Part shown: in pieces, positions 45,090 through 54,046 of the stretch | Position numbering within the stretch: the first letter of the stretch is position 1 | How the letters are laid out: each line of letters starts with the position of its first letter | NCBI RefSeq assembly: GCF_001429505.1 | Contig: NZ_LMJW01000021.1 | Location: 1 to 59,981 of the forward strand | Length of the DNA: 59,981 nt | Reading direction: 5' to 3' | Source of the DNA: Allobosea sp. Root483D1 | GTDB taxonomy: Bacteria > Pseudomonadota > Alphaproteobacteria > Rhizobiales > Beijerinckiaceae | Program-made: the position numbers and the translations under genes | Notes under the pieces: generated by a model | What the model was told of the DNA's origin: nothing | Database searches by the model: none | Seen by the model: the letters and a program-made list of their open reading frames with translations, nothing else

Positions 45090-45863
45090 ATGAGCGATTT
45101 CGACCGCAATGCTCAGGTCTGGGGTGCCGGTCGCGCACAGACCAGCGCCGTCGAGATGGATCAGGGCCTTCGCTCGTTCATGCTCGGCGTCTACAACAAT
45201 ATGACGATCGGCCTGGCCATCACCGGCCTGATGGCGATCGGCATCTCGATGCTCGCCATCGCCGGCTACTCGCCCTCGGGCAAGGTCACCGCGCTGACGC
45301 CGCTCGGCCAGGCGCTCTACCTCAGCCCGCTGAAGTGGGTGGTGATGCTGGCGCCGCTAGCCTTCATCTTCTTCTTCTCGTTCAAGGCCGAGAGCATGAG
45401 CTCGTCGACGGCCCGCGCCATGTTCTTCGCCTTCGCGGCGGTGATGGGCATCTCGCTGTCCTCGATCTTCGTGGTCTTCACCGGTGAGTCGATCGCCAAG
45501 GTGTTCTTCATCACCGCGGCTTCCTTCGCTGGCCTCAGCCTCTACGGCTACACCACGAAGAAGTCGCTGTCGGGCATGGGTTCTTTCCTGATCATGGGCC
45601 TGATCGGCCTGGTGATCGCCTCGGTCGTGAACATCTTCCTGGCCTCGAGCGCGCTGTCCTTCGGCATCTCGGTGATCGGCGTGCTGGTCTTCGCCGGCCT
45701 GACCGCCTGGGATACGCAGCGCCTGAAGGAAATGTACCTGTACTCGGACATGGACTCCGAGTCGGCCGCGAAGCTCTCGGTGAACGGCGCCCTGTCGCTC
45801 TACCTGAACTTCGTCAACATGTTCCAGATGCTGCTCTCGCTCTTCGGCTCCAAGCAGGAGTGA
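45090..45863 (+). CDS. Bax inhibitor-1/YccA family protein
   Basis: A 257-residue membrane protein with seven hydrophobic segments. The start of the core is LRSFMLGVYNNMTIGLAITG, and the end has the family's LFAGLTAWDTQRLKEMY-type block and LYLNFVNMFQMLLSLFG. In bacteria YccA protects SecY from FtsH, and the BI-1 family leaks calcium; the role here is not known. ATG follows AGGGGA. A strong terminator follows. Confidence 0.94.
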   Translation: MSDFDRNAQVWGAGRAQTSAVEMDQGLRSFMLGVYNNMTIGLAITGLMAIGISMLAIAGYSPSGKVTALTPLGQALYLSPLKWVVMLAPLAFIFFFSFKAESMSSSTARAMFFAFAAVMGISLSSIFVVFTGESIAKVFFITAASFAGLSLYGYTTKKSLSGMGSFLIMGLIGLVIASVVNIFLASSALSFGISVIGVLVFAGLTAWDTQRLKEMYLYSDMDSESAAKLSVNGALSLYLNFVNMFQMLLSLFGSKQE

Positions 45864-45888
45864 CCCGGGCGACAGCCTGAAAGAACGA

Positions 45889-45920
45889 AGCCCCGGCCTC
45901 ACGGCCGGGGCTTTTCTTTT
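45889..45920 (+). terminator. Rho-independent terminator
   Basis: AGCCCCGGCC (45889-45898) pairs with GGCCGGGGCT around TCAC, followed by TTTCTTTT. It ends the Bax-inhibitor transcript 25 bases after the stop. Confidence 0.88.
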
Positions 45921-45942
45921 GGCGTGAGCCTCATGGGCGGGT

Positions 45943-46308
45943 TCAGCTCACCACGCTCAATCGCTTGTCGAGAACCTTGAGCACCCGACCAAGCTCGGCA
46001 CCGCGCTTCAGGATCAGGCCGGTCGCGGTCACCACCGAATAGGCGCCCTGGCGCCGGGCCAGCGAGGGATCCTTGACGATCCGGTAGAGCGGCACCTCGG
46101 CGGTGCGCCGGAATACCGAGAACTGCGCCTTGTCGCGCAGGAAATCGATGGCGTAGTCGCGCCATTCGCCGGCCGCGACCATGCGGCCATAGAGATTGAA
46201 AAGCTCGTTGAGCTCACGCCGGTCGAAGGTGACCGAGGATGGCGCGGCAGCCGGAAAGGCGACGACCGCGCCCGCTCGCTGACCTGGCGGAGTTTCGCTT
46301 TCGCTCAT
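45943..46308 (-). CDS. DUF2794 domain protein
   Basis: A 121-residue soluble protein of the alphaproteobacterial DUF2794 family, known only by name. It shows TFDRRELNELFNLYGRMVAA, WRDYAIDFLRDKAQFSVFRR and a Lys/Arg-rich end (GRVLKVLDKRL). It is transcribed alone toward the terminator of the Bax gene. About 360 bases lie upstream before the next gene; they hold a structured RNA candidate on the other strand. Confidence 0.88.
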   Translation of the reverse strand: MSESETPPGQRAGAVVAFPAAAPSSVTFDRRELNELFNLYGRMVAAGEWRDYAIDFLRDKAQFSVFRRTAEVPLYRIVKDPSLARRQGAYSVVTATGLILKRGAELGRVLKVLDKRLSVVS

Positions 46309-46479
46309 CGCGCCTCCTTTCCATCAATCGCCCCTCATTCGCCAATGGATGATGCGCCCACCCCCCGAAGCTGGCAAGACAACTTGATGACGCTGCCCGA
46401 TCTTCTCGCCGCCCGATCGCGATTGCCATGATTTTGCCGCGCTTGCGCCAAGCGAGCGCCCCGTTGCGGCATTCAACTC
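46309..46479. other. Intergenic, upstream of DUF2794 and the RNA candidate
   Basis: About 170 bases without a coding signal. The part next to 46308 should hold the DUF2794 promoter and leader (GGAGG at 46313-46317 on the minus strand). I could not pick out a convincing sigma-70 promoter for the rightward RNA candidate. Confidence 0.35.
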
Positions 46480-46616
46480 CGAATCGTTGCCTCGGCGGCC
46501 CGGCCTGTCCGGTTCCGGACACGTCAGCCCCCCAGCCCCTCCGGCGCTGCGGCGGGCCGGGCCAACGAGCCGAGGCCAACTCACGGCTGGCGGTTTCCGC
46601 CGGCCGTTTTTCTTTT
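46480..46616 (+). ncRNA. Candidate structured small RNA with terminator
   Basis: No protein-coding signal, but dense base pairing. GTTG/CAAC and CCTCGGC/GCCGAGG (46486-46496 with 46569-46580) form an outer stem. GCCCGGCC/GGCCGGGC (46498-46505, 46555-46562) forms an inner one. TGTCCGGTTCCGGACA (46506-46521) is a hairpin and CCCCTCC (46536-46542), complementary to Shine-Dalgarno sequence, lies in the open loop. A rival pairing TCGTTG/CAACGA (46484-46489, 46563-46568) excludes part of the outer stem. A Rho-independent terminator ends it. It does not match tmRNA, RNase P, SRP or 6S RNA as I know them. The promoter is not identified. Confidence 0.5.
46583..46616 (+). terminator. Strong Rho-independent terminator of the RNA candidate
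   Basis: ACGGCTGGCGG (46583-46593) pairs with CCGCCGGCCGT (46597-46607) over 11 pairs, one of them a G-U wobble, around a TTT loop, then TTTTTCTTTT. No plus-strand gene ends nearby, so it most likely serves an untranslated transcript. Confidence 0.8.
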
Positions 46617-46665
46617 GTGGCCTCGCTTGCTGCAAACGCGCCGGAATGCTCCCGATCCCTGCCTC

Positions 46666-47283
46666 TCAGCGCGACGCGCCGTGGTATTCGGGATTGGGCC
46701 GCATATCGACAGCCGAGGCGATCCGGTTCGACATGTTGAAGAAGGCGGCGACCGCCCCGATATCCCAGATGTCGCGCTCGCCGAAGCCGGCCTTGCGCAG
46801 GGCTTCCCGGTCTTCCTCCTCGATCTCGTGCGGTGTCTCGGTCAGCTTCACCGAGAAATCGAGCATGGCGCGATGGCGCGGCGAGAGCCGCGCAGCGCGG
46901 TAGTTCATCACCATCATCTCGCCGAGCACGGCATCGCCGGAGAGCTGGCGCACCGCCTGGCCATGCGCCGTCAGGCAGTAATAGCAGCGGTTCACGCTGG
47001 AGACCGCGACCGCGATCATCTCGCGCTCCAGCTTCGACAGGCCGGACGGCGCCAGCATCAGGTCGTTGTAGAAGCCAGCGAAGGCCTGAAGCTTGGCGTC
47101 GTCATGCGCATAGGCGAGCAGGACGTTCGGGACATAGCCGAGCTTCTCCTCGCATTTGGCGAAATAGGCCTGCATCTCCTGCGACAGGTCGGCTTGCGGC
47201 AGCGCGAGCGCCATCACGGCGGGCGGCGCGTCCTGTTTTTCAGGCTGCTCACCCACCATCGCTTTGTCATGCTTCTTCGTCAT
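46666..47283 (-). CDS. AhpD-like peroxidase-related protein (carboxymuconolactone decarboxylase fold)
   Basis: A 205-residue protein of the CMD/AhpD superfamily. The redox motif is NRCYYCLTAHG (CxxC followed by His three residues on), as in peroxidase-related AhpD proteins, preceded by LSKLEREMIAVAVSSV. The N-terminal 25 residues are unrelated. It may reduce peroxides with a thiol partner. ATG at 47283 has GAGGAG upstream. It is divergent from the glutamate dehydrogenase gene. Confidence 0.88.
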   Translation of the reverse strand: MTKKHDKAMVGEQPEKQDAPPAVMALALPQADLSQEMQAYFAKCEEKLGYVPNVLLAYAHDDAKLQAFAGFYNDLMLAPSGLSKLEREMIAVAVSSVNRCYYCLTAHGQAVRQLSGDAVLGEMMVMNYRAARLSPRHRAMLDFSVKLTETPHEIEEEDREALRKAGFGERDIWDIGAVAAFFNMSNRIASAVDMRPNPEYHGASR

Positions 47284-47437
47284 CTCTGCACTCCTCGCGC
47301 TGATATCCACGCGGATAGGCCACAACTTGCCGTTTCCGCGCCATATTGGTGCAATCTGGCTGCTGCGATACGACGAAAGTTGCAGCAGCCTGTGAGCTAT
47401 GTCATCGCTTCGGCAAAATAGCAGGGGGAAGAAGACT

Positions 47438-50400
47438 ATGGCCAAGCGCGAAGCGAATGCCACGGCTGCAGTTGTGATCGCGATCGAGGCGGCGGCTCGC
47501 GAGCTCGGCTCGGCGATGCCCGCGGAATTCCCCAAGCTGCTCTATGGCCGCACCGTCGCCGAGGATCTCGTAGCCCTGCCTGCGGACCTGCTCGCCCGTG
47601 CTGCTGATGCCGCCTATGCCCATCTGACCAGCCGCCGCAAGCCCGGCGAACCCAATCTGCGCTTCCGTGACGAAGCGGTCAGCGACGGCGAGCGCGAGCG
47701 CCAGATCACGATCCTCGAGGTCGTCAACGACAACAAGCCGTTCCTGCTCGATTCGACCCTGGCCGAACTGGCCGAGCAGGGCTACGAGCCGCGCCTCGTC
47801 GCCCATCCCATCCTCGCCGTGGTGCGTAAGGACAACGGCACCTTCGAATTGCTCGCCGGCGAGGCGTCGGGCCGCGCCGTCGAGGGCACGCGCCGCGAGA
47901 GCCTGATCCACATCCATCTCGACCGGATCGACACGGCCGAGGCGCGCGAGCGGCTCGCTGCCGGCCTCGCCCGGGTCTATGTCGATGTCGGCCTCGCGGT
48001 CGACGACTGGGCTGCGATGCGCGGACGCATCACCGAGGTGATCCAGTCCTACCGCGCCAATCCGCCGCCGCTGCCGGAGGACGAGGTCACCGAGGCCCTG
48101 AACTTCCTCGAATGGATCGCCAGCGACAACTTCACCCTGCTCGGCGTGCGCGCCTATCGCTTCGCCGGCGGCGACACCGCGGCCGACCCGGTCGATTCCT
48201 CCGGCCTTGGCATCCTGCGCGATCCCGATGTCCGGGTGCTCCGCAAGAATCGCGAGCTCGTGGTGATCACGCCGGAGATCCGGGCCTTCCTGGCCAAACC
48301 GCTGGCGCTGATCATCACCAAGGCCAACGTCAAGAGCCGCGTCCATCGCCGCGTTCATCTCGACTATGTCGGGGTCAAGCTCTTCACTCCCGACGGCCGG
48401 CTCGACGGCGAATTGCGCATCGTCGGCCTGCTCACCTCGAACGCCTATACCGGCAGCGCCCGCGCCATTCCCTATCTGCGCCTCAAGGTCGCGCGCGTGC
48501 TCAAGAGCACCGGCTTCGACCCGTCGAGCTATTCCGGCCGCGCCCTCTACAACGTGCTCGACGCCTTCCCACGCGACGAGCTCTTCCAGATCGACGTCGA
48601 GACGCTGGAGCGCTTCGCCCTCGACATCATGCAGCTGACCGAGCGGCCGCGCATCCGCGCGCTCGCCCGCGCCGACGAGTTCGACCGCTTCGTCTCGGCG
48701 CTCGTCTTCATTCCGAAGGACCGCTACGACACCACGGTGCGTCGCCGCGTCGGCGAGTTCCTCGCCCGCGTCTACCAGGGCCGCGTCTCGGCCGCCTATC
48801 CGGCCTATCCGGAAGGCCCGCTCGCCCGCACCCACTACATCATCGGCCGCGACGAGGGCCGCACGCCCAAGGTCGACCGCAACACGCTCGAAGCCGGCAT
48901 CGCCGCGATCATCCGCACCTGGAGCGACGGCCTCAAGGACGCGCTCGACGCCGGCAAGGCCGGGCCTGCCGCTCGCGCGCTGGCAGAGCGCTACGCCGAG
49001 GCCTTCGGCGCCGCCTATCGCGAGCGCTATTCCGCCGAGGACGCGCTGATCGACGTCGACATGCTGCAGAAGCTGTCGGATGAGCGCCCGCGCGCGGTCA
49101 ACCTCTACCGTCGCGAGGGCGACGGGCCGACCCGCGCCAATCTCAAGCTGTTCTCGCGCGGCGCCGCGATCTCGCTCTCCGAGCGCGTGCCGATGCTGGA
49201 GAACATGGGCTTCCGCGTCGTCAACGAGCGCACCTTCAACATCACGCCGCAGCAGAATGGCGGAGCGGGCACCGACAGCCGCGTCTGGCTGCACGACATG
49301 ACCCTGGAACGCGCCAGCGGCGGCGAGATCGACATCGAGCGCCTCGATCCGACGATCGAGGCGGCGCTGATGGCGCAGTTCCGCGGTTTCACCGAATCCG
49401 ACCGCTTCGACCAGCTCGTGCTCGCCGCCGGTCTCGCCTGGCGCGAAGCTGCGCTGCTGCGGGCGCTCGGCCGTTATCTGCGCCAGGTCGGCGCGCCCTA
49501 TGCGCAGGGCTACATCGCCGACGCGCTGACCCGCCATTCCGGCATCGCCACCGGGCTGGTCAAGCTCTTCATCGCCAAGTTCGATCCGCGCCTCTCCGAC
49601 AAGAAGCGCACCGAGCAAGTGAAGGCCGAGCGCGAGCGCATCGAAGCGGCCCTCGCCGACGTCACCAGCCTCGACGAGGACCGCATCCTGCGTCGCTTCG
49701 TCAACCTGATCGACGCAGCGCTGCGCACCAATTTCTTCCAGATCGGCGAGGGCGGGCACCCGCGCGGCACGATCTCGTTCAAATTCGCCTCGGGCCAGGT
49801 CGACGGCATGCCGCTGCCGCGCCCGCTCTACGAAATCTTCGTCTATTCGCCGCGCGTCGAAGGCATCCATATGCGCTTCGGCAAGGTCGCCCGCGGCGGC
49901 CTGCGCTGGTCGGACCGGTCGCAGGACTTCCGCACCGAGGTGCTCGGGCTGGTCAAGGCGCAGCAGGTCAAGAACGCGGTCATCGTCCCGGTCGGCGCCA
50001 AGGGCGGCTTCGTGCCCAAGCAACTGCCGCCGGCGAGCGACCGCCAGGCCTGGCTCGCCGAAGGCACCGAGAGCTACCGCATCTTCATCCGCACCTTGCT
50101 CGAGCTCACCGACAATCTCGACGGCGAGAAGATCCTGCCGCCGCCGGACACGGTCCGCCATGACGGGAACGACCCCTATCTCGTCGTCGCCGCCGACAAG
50201 GGCACCGCGACCTTCTCCGACACCGCCAACGAACTCTCGGCCGAGAAGCATCACTGGCTCGGCGATGCCTTCGCCTCCGGCGGCTCGCAGGGCTACGACC
50301 ACAAGGGCATGGGCATCACGGCGCGCGGCGCCTGGGAGGCGGTGAAACGCCACTTCCGCGAGATCGACGTCGATATCCAGACGACGCCCTTCACCGTCGC

Positions 50401-52276
50401 CGGCGTTGGCGACATGTCGGGCGACGTCTTCGGCAACGGCATGCTGCTCTCGCCGGCGATCAAGCTGGTCGCCGCCTTCGACCATCGCGACATCTTCCTC
50501 GATCCCGATCCCGACATGGCCAAGAGCCTGGCCGAGCGCCAGCGCATCTTCGCCCTGCCGCGCTCCTCCTGGGCCGACTACGACAAGGCCCTGATCTCCA
50601 AGGGCGGCGGCATCTTCTCGCGCCAGGCCAAGAGCATCGCGCTCTCGGCCGAGATCCGGCAGGCCATCGGCTTCGACAAGGCGCAGGTCACCCCGGCCGA
50701 GCTGATGACGGCGATCCTCAAGGCGCCGGTCGACCTGCTCTGGTTCGGCGGCATCGGCACCTATATCCGCGCCGGGGACGAGAGCGACGCCCAGGTCGGC
50801 GACCGCGCCAACGATGCGATCCGCGTCACCGGCGCCGATCTGCGCGCGAAGGTGGTTGGAGAAGGCGCCAATCTCGGCGCGACCCAGCGCGGCCGTATCG
50901 AAGCGGCCCGCAACGGCGTGCGCCTCAACACCGACGCGATCGACAACTCCGCCGGCGTCAACACCTCCGACGTCGAGGTCAACATCAAGATCGCGCTCGC
51001 GGACCCTGTCCGTGACGGCCGTCTGCCCGAGGCCAAGCGTAACGCCCTGCTTGCGCAGATGACCGACGAGGTCGGACTGCTCGTCCTGCGCAACAACTAC
51101 TTGCAGACCCTGGCGCTCTCGCTGACCGAGGCGCAGGGCATCCAGGCGACGCCGCATCTGCGCCGGCTGATGGTCAAGCTTGAGAGTGAAGGCCGGCTCG
51201 ACCGCGGCGTCGAGTATCTGCCGCCCGATGCGGTGCTGATCGAGCGCGAGAAGCGCGGCGAGGGCCTGACCCGGCCGGAGCTCGCAGTGCTGCTCGCCTA
51301 TGCCAAGCTCGCTCTTCACGACGCGCTGCTCGACTCGGCGATCCCCGACGATCCCTATCTGAAGAGCGAGCTCGTCCGCTATTTCCCGCAGCCGCTGCGC
51401 GAGGGCTATGGCGCCGAGATCGCCAGCCATAGGCTGCGCCGCGAGATCGTCGCGACCCAGCTCGCCAACGCCATCATCAATCGCGGCGGCCCGGCGATCG
51501 TCGCGACTCTGGCGGACCAGACCCGCGCCGAGGCGCCGGAGATCGCGGCGGCCTATGCCGTCGCCCGCGATGCCTTCGACCTGATCACGCTGAACGGCGC
51601 CATCGACGCGCTCGACGCCAAGCTGTCGGGCAAGGCCCAGACCGGGCTCTATGCCGCCGCGCAGGAGCTGGTCGTCGATCGGATGCGCTGGTTCCTGCGT
51701 CGTGGCGTCGCCAAGCCCGGCGCGATCGAGCAGACCGTGGCGCATTATGCCAAGGGCGTCGCGGCACTGGAGGGCGCACTCGCCGAGCTTTTGCCGGAGG
51801 CAGCCGCCCAGGCCCGCAGCGCCCGTATCGCCGCGCTGACCGCCGAGGGCGTGCCCGAGGCGCTGGCGTCGCGCATCGCCAGCCTGCCCTGGCTCGCCGA
51901 GGCGACCGATATCGTCGATATCGCCAGCCGGACCAAGCGCGACATCGTCGAGGTCGCCCGGATTCATTTCGGAGCCGATTCGGTCTTCGGCTTCTCGGCG
52001 CTGATGTCGGCAGCCGCGTCCGTGCCGGCGACCGACGATTACGAGCGCCTGGCGCGTCAGCGCGCGGTCGAGACTCTGACCGACGCCCATGCCGGGCTGA
52101 CGCAGGAGATCGCCACCGGCAGATCCAGCCCCGACGCGCTGAAGGACTGGTTGGCGGAGCGCGGCACCGACGCCGAGCGGACCCGCGCCACCGTCTCGGC
52201 CATTGCCATGTCCGGCCTCTCCCTGCCAAAGCTGATGGTGGCGGCCGGCATGCTGGCTGATCTGCCGCGCCGGTAA
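47438..52276 (+). CDS. NAD-specific glutamate dehydrogenase, 180-kDa type
   Basis: A 1612-residue NAD-dependent glutamate dehydrogenase of the GDH-180 class, which breaks glutamate down to 2-oxoglutarate and ammonia. The N-terminal regulatory ACT-like part starts near LEVVNDNKPFLLDSTLAELA. The catalytic domain has RGGLRWSDRSQDFRTEVLGL and the substrate lysines in VPVGAKGGFVPKQ. The later GEGANLGATQRGRIE lies in the NAD domain. Full length for the class. ATG at 47438 is preferred to 47399 because GGGGGAAG precedes it. Confidence 0.95.
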   Translation: MAKREANATAAVVIAIEAAARELGSAMPAEFPKLLYGRTVAEDLVALPADLLARAADAAYAHLTSRRKPGEPNLRFRDEAVSDGERERQITILEVVNDNKPFLLDSTLAELAEQGYEPRLVAHPILAVVRKDNGTFELLAGEASGRAVEGTRRESLIHIHLDRIDTAEARERLAAGLARVYVDVGLAVDDWAAMRGRITEVIQSYRANPPPLPEDEVTEALNFLEWIASDNFTLLGVRAYRFAGGDTAADPVDSSGLGILRDPDVRVLRKNRELVVITPEIRAFLAKPLALIITKANVKSRVHRRVHLDYVGVKLFTPDGRLDGELRIVGLLTSNAYTGSARAIPYLRLKVARVLKSTGFDPSSYSGRALYNVLDAFPRDELFQIDVETLERFALDIMQLTERPRIRALARADEFDRFVSALVFIPKDRYDTTVRRRVGEFLARVYQGRVSAAYPAYPEGPLARTHYIIGRDEGRTPKVDRNTLEAGIAAIIRTWSDGLKDALDAGKAGPAARALAERYAEAFGAAYRERYSAEDALIDVDMLQKLSDERPRAVNLYRREGDGPTRANLKLFSRGAAISLSERVPMLENMGFRVVNERTFNITPQQNGGAGTDSRVWLHDMTLERASGGEIDIERLDPTIEAALMAQFRGFTESDRFDQLVLAAGLAWREAALLRALGRYLRQVGAPYAQGYIADALTRHSGIATGLVKLFIAKFDPRLSDKKRTEQVKAERERIEAALADVTSLDEDRILRRFVNLIDAALRTNFFQIGEGGHPRGTISFKFASGQVDGMPLPRPLYEIFVYSPRVEGIHMRFGKVARGGLRWSDRSQDFRTEVLGLVKAQQVKNAVIVPVGAKGGFVPKQLPPASDRQAWLAEGTESYRIFIRTLLELTDNLDGEKILPPPDTVRHDGNDPYLVVAADKGTATFSDTANELSAEKHHWLGDAFASGGSQGYDHKGMGITARGAWEAVKRHFREIDVDIQTTPFTVAGVGDMSGDVFGNGMLLSPAIKLVAAFDHRDIFLDPDPDMAKSLAERQRIFALPRSSWADYDKALISKGGGIFSRQAKSIALSAEIRQAIGFDKAQVTPAELMTAILKAPVDLLWFGGIGTYIRAGDESDAQVGDRANDAIRVTGADLRAKVVGEGANLGATQRGRIEAARNGVRLNTDAIDNSAGVNTSDVEVNIKIALADPVRDGRLPEAKRNALLAQMTDEVGLLVLRNNYLQTLALSLTEAQGIQATPHLRRLMVKLESEGRLDRGVEYLPPDAVLIEREKRGEGLTRPELAVLLAYAKLALHDALLDSAIPDDPYLKSELVRYFPQPLREGYGAEIASHRLRREIVATQLANAIINRGGPAIVATLADQTRAEAPEIAAAYAVARDAFDLITLNGAIDALDAKLSGKAQTGLYAAAQELVVDRMRWFLRRGVAKPGAIEQTVAHYAKGVAALEGALAELLPEAAAQARSARIAALTAEGVPEALASRIASLPWLAEATDIVDIASRTKRDIVEVARIHFGADSVFGFSALMSAAASVPATDDYERLARQRAVETLTDAHAGLTQEIATGRSSPDALKDWLAERGTDAERTRATVSAIAMSGLSLPKLMVAAGMLADLPRR

Positions 52277-52345
52277 GGCCGGTCATCAGGATATTGATCG
52301 TCGTGACCCGAGCGGTGCGCGGCGACCCCAGGAGAGAGCGTGACG

Positions 52346-52549
52346 ATGAATCCCGAAGACGACGGCACGGTGGCGACCCGGATCGACCCGAAGCTGCTGG
52401 AAATCCTCGTCTGCCCGGTCAGCAAGGCGACGCTGGAATACGACGCCGCGCGCCAGGAGCTGATCAGCCGCGCCGCCAAGCTCGCCTATCCGATCCGCGA
52501 CGGCATCCCGATCATGCTGCCGGAAGAGGCGCGCCAGCTCGAAGGGTAG
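52346..52549 (+). CDS. Trm112/UPF0434 family protein
   Basis: A 67-residue Trm112-like protein. RIDPKLLEILVCPVSKATLE and the end AYPIRDGIPIMLPEEARQL are the UPF0434 signatures. Only one of the usual zinc cysteines (in LVCPVS) is present, as is common in the proteobacterial group. Trm112 proteins activate methyltransferases; the partner here is unknown. GTG at 52340 has AGGAG at better spacing and would add two residues. Confidence 0.88.
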   Translation: MNPEDDGTVATRIDPKLLEILVCPVSKATLEYDAARQELISRAAKLAYPIRDGIPIMLPEEARQLEG

Positions 52550-52565
52550 GGCCGGTAGTGCCGCA

Positions 52566-52674
52566 CGTCATTCTCGGGCGAAGCGAAGCGCAGACCCGAG
52601 AATCTCATGACACGGTAGTGCTAGCCCCAAGCCTCCGCCGGCCTGATATGCTCGGGTCAAGCCCGAGCATGACG
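52566..52674. repeat. CGTCATTCTCGGG-family repeat, copy 2
   Basis: Left hairpin identical in plan to copy 1 (TTCTCGGG...CCCGAGAA) and right hairpin ATGCTCGGGTCAAGCCCGAGCAT, with an unrelated 30-base spacer. It fills the gap between convergent Trm112-like and UbiH-like genes. Confidence 0.8.
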
Positions 52675-52681
52675 CTTGGAG

Positions 52682-53932
52682 CTACAACATCTCGCCCTTG
52701 AGCAAGCGCGGCGTCGGCCCGGCCAGCCCGGCGGCCTCGCGGATGAAGACCCGCTTCAGCCCCGGCATGCGCTCGACCAGGCCGAGGCCGAGATCGCGCG
52801 CCAATCGTAACGGCGTCGAATCGTTCGAGAATAGCCGGTTGAGCCCGTCGGTGACGATGCCCATGGCGACCGTGTCGAAGCGCCGTCCCTTCTCATAGGC
52901 TTCGAGCACCTCGGAACCGCCGACGTCGAGGCCGAGCCGGGCCGCATCGACGATCGCCTCGGCGAGGGCTGCAACGTCCTTCAGCCCGAGATTGAGCCCC
53001 TGGCCGGCGATCGGATGGATGACATGGGCGGCGTCGCCCAGCAGGGCCAGCCGCTCGCCAACGAAGCGGCGCGCCACGCCAAACGAGAGGGGATAGGCGC
53101 CGGGGCGGCTCTCCATGCTGATCTCGCCGAGCTCGAGGCCGAAACGGCGCTCGACCTCGAGCAGAAGATCGCTCTCGTCGAGCGCCAGCAGCGCCGCAAT
53201 GTTCTCGCTGCGCTCCGTCCAGACGATCGAGGAGCGATGGCCGAGCTTGCCGCCATCGGCCAGCGGCAGGATGGCGAACGGGCCGGACGGCAGGAAATGC
53301 TCGACCGCCCGCCCCTCATGCGGCCGTTCATGGCCGATGGTCGCGACGATTCCCGATTGCGGATAGGACCAGCCGACCCAGCCGATACCGGCCTGCTCAC
53401 GCAATTTCGAGCGGGCGCCGTCGGCGGCGACCAGCAGCGCCGCATCGAGCTTCTCGCCACCGCTGAAGACAACGGCGATCGCGCCATCGTCTTCCGCGGC
53501 AGAGCGGACCCCCTCGGCCCGTAGCTCGACGCCATTGGCGCGCGCGACCTGGAGCAGCGCCGCAACCAGCGCGCCGTTCTCGACCATATGGGCGAAGGGC
53601 TGGCCGGGCAGGGCCTCGCCATCGAAGCTCAGGAATACCGGCCGCACCAGATCGGGCGTGCGGCTGTCGGTGATGATCATCTCGGTCATCGGCGTCGCGG
53701 CCGCTTCGGCGAGGCGCCAGATGCCGAGCGCCTCCAGCATGTTGCGCGCCGCCGCTGCGACCGCGTAGGCGCGGTCGTCGGCGCGCGGCCGCCCTGCCAG
53801 CGTCGGATCGGCGACGATCACGCGAAAGCTCTCGCCCAGCGTCTGCTTCAGCGCGACCGCCAGCGTCAGCCCGGCGACGCCGCCGCCGGCGATGACGATG
53901 CGTTGGCTCGCGCTCCCTGGATTTTGCGTCAT
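52682..53932 (-). CDS. UbiH/UbiF family FAD monooxygenase
   Basis: A 416-residue flavoprotein hydroxylase for a ring position in ubiquinone synthesis. The FAD fold starts VIAGGGVAGLTLAVALKQ, the DG motif is LLVAADGARSKLRE and the GD motif is LALLGDAAHVIHPIAGQGLNLG. The position hydroxylated (C4, C5 or C6) cannot be told from sequence. ATG at 53932 is used; the frame stays open far upstream but out of family. It is divergent from tesB. Confidence 0.92.
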   Translation of the reverse strand: MTQNPGSASQRIVIAGGGVAGLTLAVALKQTLGESFRVIVADPTLAGRPRADDRAYAVAAAARNMLEALGIWRLAEAAATPMTEMIITDSRTPDLVRPVFLSFDGEALPGQPFAHMVENGALVAALLQVARANGVELRAEGVRSAAEDDGAIAVVFSGGEKLDAALLVAADGARSKLREQAGIGWVGWSYPQSGIVATIGHERPHEGRAVEHFLPSGPFAILPLADGGKLGHRSSIVWTERSENIAALLALDESDLLLEVERRFGLELGEISMESRPGAYPLSFGVARRFVGERLALLGDAAHVIHPIAGQGLNLGLKDVAALAEAIVDAARLGLDVGGSEVLEAYEKGRRFDTVAMGIVTDGLNRLFSNDSTPLRLARDLGLGLVERMPGLKRVFIREAAGLAGPTPRLLKGEML

Positions 53933-54046
53933 AGCCTTCCTTGCATCGCGCCGCTTGACGCGGTCGGATCGCTCGTTGCTGATGCTTCCCGTCTTGCCCA
54001 TAGCCGCCCCGGGCCGCAAGCCCGCGCCGAGCCGGTTTTCTCGCCG

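Noticed and set aside
46428..46739. 103-codon plus-strand frame in the RNA candidate region
   Set aside because: It runs through the terminator hairpin into the antisense of the AhpD-like gene, has no ribosome site, and has poor codon bias.
47402..52090. 1562-codon open frame opposite the glutamate dehydrogenase gene
   Set aside because: Shadow of a long GC-rich gene. It has no ribosome site and no recognisable domain, and its length follows from the codon bias of the sense strand.
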